This document shows positions 44,648 through 45,915 of a stretch of 45,915 bases of DNA, piece by piece. The position numbers and the translations under genes were made by a program. Position 1 is the first letter of the stretch. Each line of letters opens with the position of its first letter. The notes under the pieces were generated by a model that saw only the letters and a list, made by a program, of their open reading frames with translations, had not been told where the DNA came from and ran no database searches. The DNA comes from Gemmatimonadota bacterium (GTDB lineage Bacteria; Gemmatimonadota; Gemmatimonadetes; Palauibacterales; KS3-K002), in the NCBI GenBank assembly GCA_020350785.1, contig CP070722.1, forward strand, positions 78,112 to 124,026, in the 5' to 3' direction.

Positions 44648-45915
44648 CCAGAATCAAACGGCCCGGGCTCTCGATCAACTCCTTGACGCGCACGAGGAAA
44701 GTGACCGATTCGCGCCCATCGATAAGGCGATGGTCATAGGACATCGCCAGATACATCATCGGCCGCACCTCGACCTGGCCGTCGATGACCACGGCGCGCT
44801 CCTGAATCTTGTGAAGCCCCAGGATGGCCGACTGCGGTGGGTTGAGGATCGGTGTAGAGAGGAGAGATCCGAACACACCCCCGTTCGTTATGCTGAACGT
44901 TCCGCCTTCCATCTCGTCCAGAGCAAGACTGCCATCCCGCGCCCGCGCGGCCATGTCGGCGACGCTGCGCTCGATCTCCGCAAACGACTTGCGATCCGCA
45001 TCACGTATCACCGGTACCTTCAAGCCGGCATCCGTGCTCACCGCGATCCCTATGTCGTAATAGTGCTTATAGATCACCTCATCGCCCTCGATCGAAGCAT
45101 TGACCTGTGGCATCTCGCGCAATGCCCCGACCACTGCCTTGACGAAGAACGACATGAAGCCAAGCCGGACTCCGTACTTCTCTTCGAAGCCTTCTCGGTA
45201 ACGCTTCCGCAGCTCGATCACTGCGGACATGTCAGCTTCGTTGAAGGTCGTGAGGATGGCCGCGGTATTCTGAGCTTCTTTTAGACGCGCGGCGATGGTG
45301 CGACGCAGTCGCGTCATGCGCACCCGCTCCTCGCCTCGTTCGCCCAACTTCGCAGTCGGTTCCGCCGCAGGCTCCGGAGACCGCCCGACCACCGAAGCCG
45401 CGCCCGCCGCTCCGCTCTCCAGAAAGCGCAGCACATCCTCCTTGGTGACCCGGCCATCTCGCCCGCTGGCCGGGATGAGCGCCGGATCCAGACCATGATC
45501 GGCGATCAGCTTGCGCACGGCAGGCCCCGATCGCTCAACCGCGTCCCGCGATGCCTGTTCAAAGAATGCCTTCAGATCTTGCAGAGTGACGCGACCATCG
45601 GGACCGCTGCGCGGCACGACCGCCGGATCGAGACGGGTTGCCGCGGCTCGCGCAGCCTCTGGGAGGCCGGCAGCAGGCGCCGCCGTTGCCGCACGACCGC
45701 CGGCCTGCTCCGGAGCCCGTTCCTCAGGCGTCGGGACCTTCTCTCGGGGTCGATGCGCTGCGGCGGCAGCCTCCTCGATCCGGCCGAGCACCGCCCCGAC
45801 CTCCACATCCTGCCCCGCATCGACCAGAACCTCGCTGAGGACGCCTGCCGCCGGGGACGGAACCTCCAGCGTCGCCTTATCGGTCTCTAACTCGAGCAGC
45901 ACTTCATCGGCGGCC
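44640..45915 (-). CDS. sucB: 2-oxoglutarate dehydrogenase E2 (succinyltransferase), 5' end outside window
   Basis: The visible 424 residues run off the right edge; the frame is open to the last base. The lipoyl domain is cut, but its ETDKAT lysine is present. A Pro/Ala-rich linker leads to two subunit-binding-domain-like segments in tandem (45558-45662 and 45417-45524), the second canonical ([17 protein letters not shown]), the first degenerate. The catalytic domain has [21 protein letters not shown] and [11 protein letters not shown] with the catalytic His and Asp, typical of SucB rather than the pyruvate enzyme. It overlaps lpdA, encoding the partner E3, by eight bases. The E1 gene is expected to the right. 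Confidence 0.93.
   Translation of the reverse strand, partial: AADEVLLELETDKATLEVPSPAAGVLSEVLVDAGQDVEVGAVLGRIEEAAAAAHRPREKVPTPEERAPEQAGGRAATAAPAAGLPEAARAAATRLDPAVVPRSGPDGRVTLQDLKAFFEQASRDAVERSGPAVRKLIADHGLDPALIPASGRDGRVTKEDVLRFLESGAAGAASVVGRSPEPAAEPTAKLGERGEERVRMTRLRRTIAARLKEAQNTAAILTTFNEADMSAVIELRKRYREGFEEKYGVRLGFMSFFVKAVVGALREMPQVNASIEGDEVIYKHYYDIGIAVSTDAGLKVPVIRDADRKSFAEIERSVADMAARARDGSLALDEMEGGTFSITNGGVFGSLLSTPILNPPQSAILGLHKIQERAVVIDGQVEVRPMMYLAMSYDHRLIDGRESVTFLVRVKELIESPGRLILDV

Overview
The window is a dense, high-GC bacterial chromosome segment (about 60 % G+C by eye) from a Gram-negative-type organism, with almost no non-coding space. Several features point to the phylum Gemmatimonadota or a close FCB-group relative. 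These are short secreted proteins ending in Asp-Thr-Thr-Arg repeats, a small lipoprotein resembling a TonB-receptor plug, a subtilase with a 'YPNPF'-type FlgD-like tail, and a LexA with an atypical recognition helix. This placement is inference from protein style; there is no rRNA in the window. I saw no tRNA, rRNA, CRISPR array, insertion sequence or phage gene.

Layout. (1) Positions 1-3657, plus strand: the 3' part of a membrane-anchored Ser/Thr protein kinase with Ig-like and PEGA domains outside the membrane, followed by an FHA-GAF-HD-GYP protein, probably its signalling partner. (2) Positions 3654-20438, minus strand: one long, tightly packed gene run that starts at a promoter near 20410-20438. 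It reads aspS, phoH-like, pgpH, ybeY, DUF502, mgtE, meaB, an acyl-CoA mutase large subunit, galT, the cobalamin-binding mutase subunit, an acyl-CoA carboxylase carboxyltransferase, a two-gene AtuA, an enoyl-CoA hydratase and a 72-residue membrane protein. (3) Positions 20445-23909, minus: panB-panC-panD (pantothenate) with yqeK and a LytR_C-domain protein behind one promoter. (4) Positions 23926-30460, minus: a HEAT-repeat protein, an HD-GYP protein with a degenerate signature, and a 1009-residue secreted subtilase. (5) Positions 30575-40402, plus: lexA with its own promoter and candidate operator, then truA, a transaldolase-like aldolase, an HtrA protease, purB, purC, psd, pssA, a small secreted protein and purF. 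(6) Positions 40434-45915, minus: 2-oxoglutarate dehydrogenase E2 (cut by the window edge), lipoamide dehydrogenase, nhaA, a tandem rhodanese and a small lipoprotein.

How the genes work together. The most informative stretch is 3869-12503, a cobalamin-dependent acyl-CoA cluster. Its mutase looks like a methylmalonyl-CoA mutase at first sight. However, the two residues that set substrate choice are Phe and Gln with the exact family spacing, which is the isobutyryl-CoA mutase signature. With its separate small B12 subunit and its MeaB GTPase this forms an IcmA/IcmB/MeaB set. A galactose-1-phosphate uridylyltransferase gene lies between the two mutase subunits. Downstream are a methylcrotonyl-CoA-carboxylase-like carboxyltransferase, AtuA and a methylglutaconyl-CoA-hydratase-like enzyme, which suggests branched-chain acyl-CoA breakdown; no biotin carboxylase is present here. 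Other points of interest are a candidate LexA operator containing both a GTTC-N7-GTTC direct repeat and an 8-6-8 palindrome at the lexA start site, an adenylosuccinate lyase of the animal/eukaryotic type, a possibly leaderless truA, and a small ORF in a long aspS leader.
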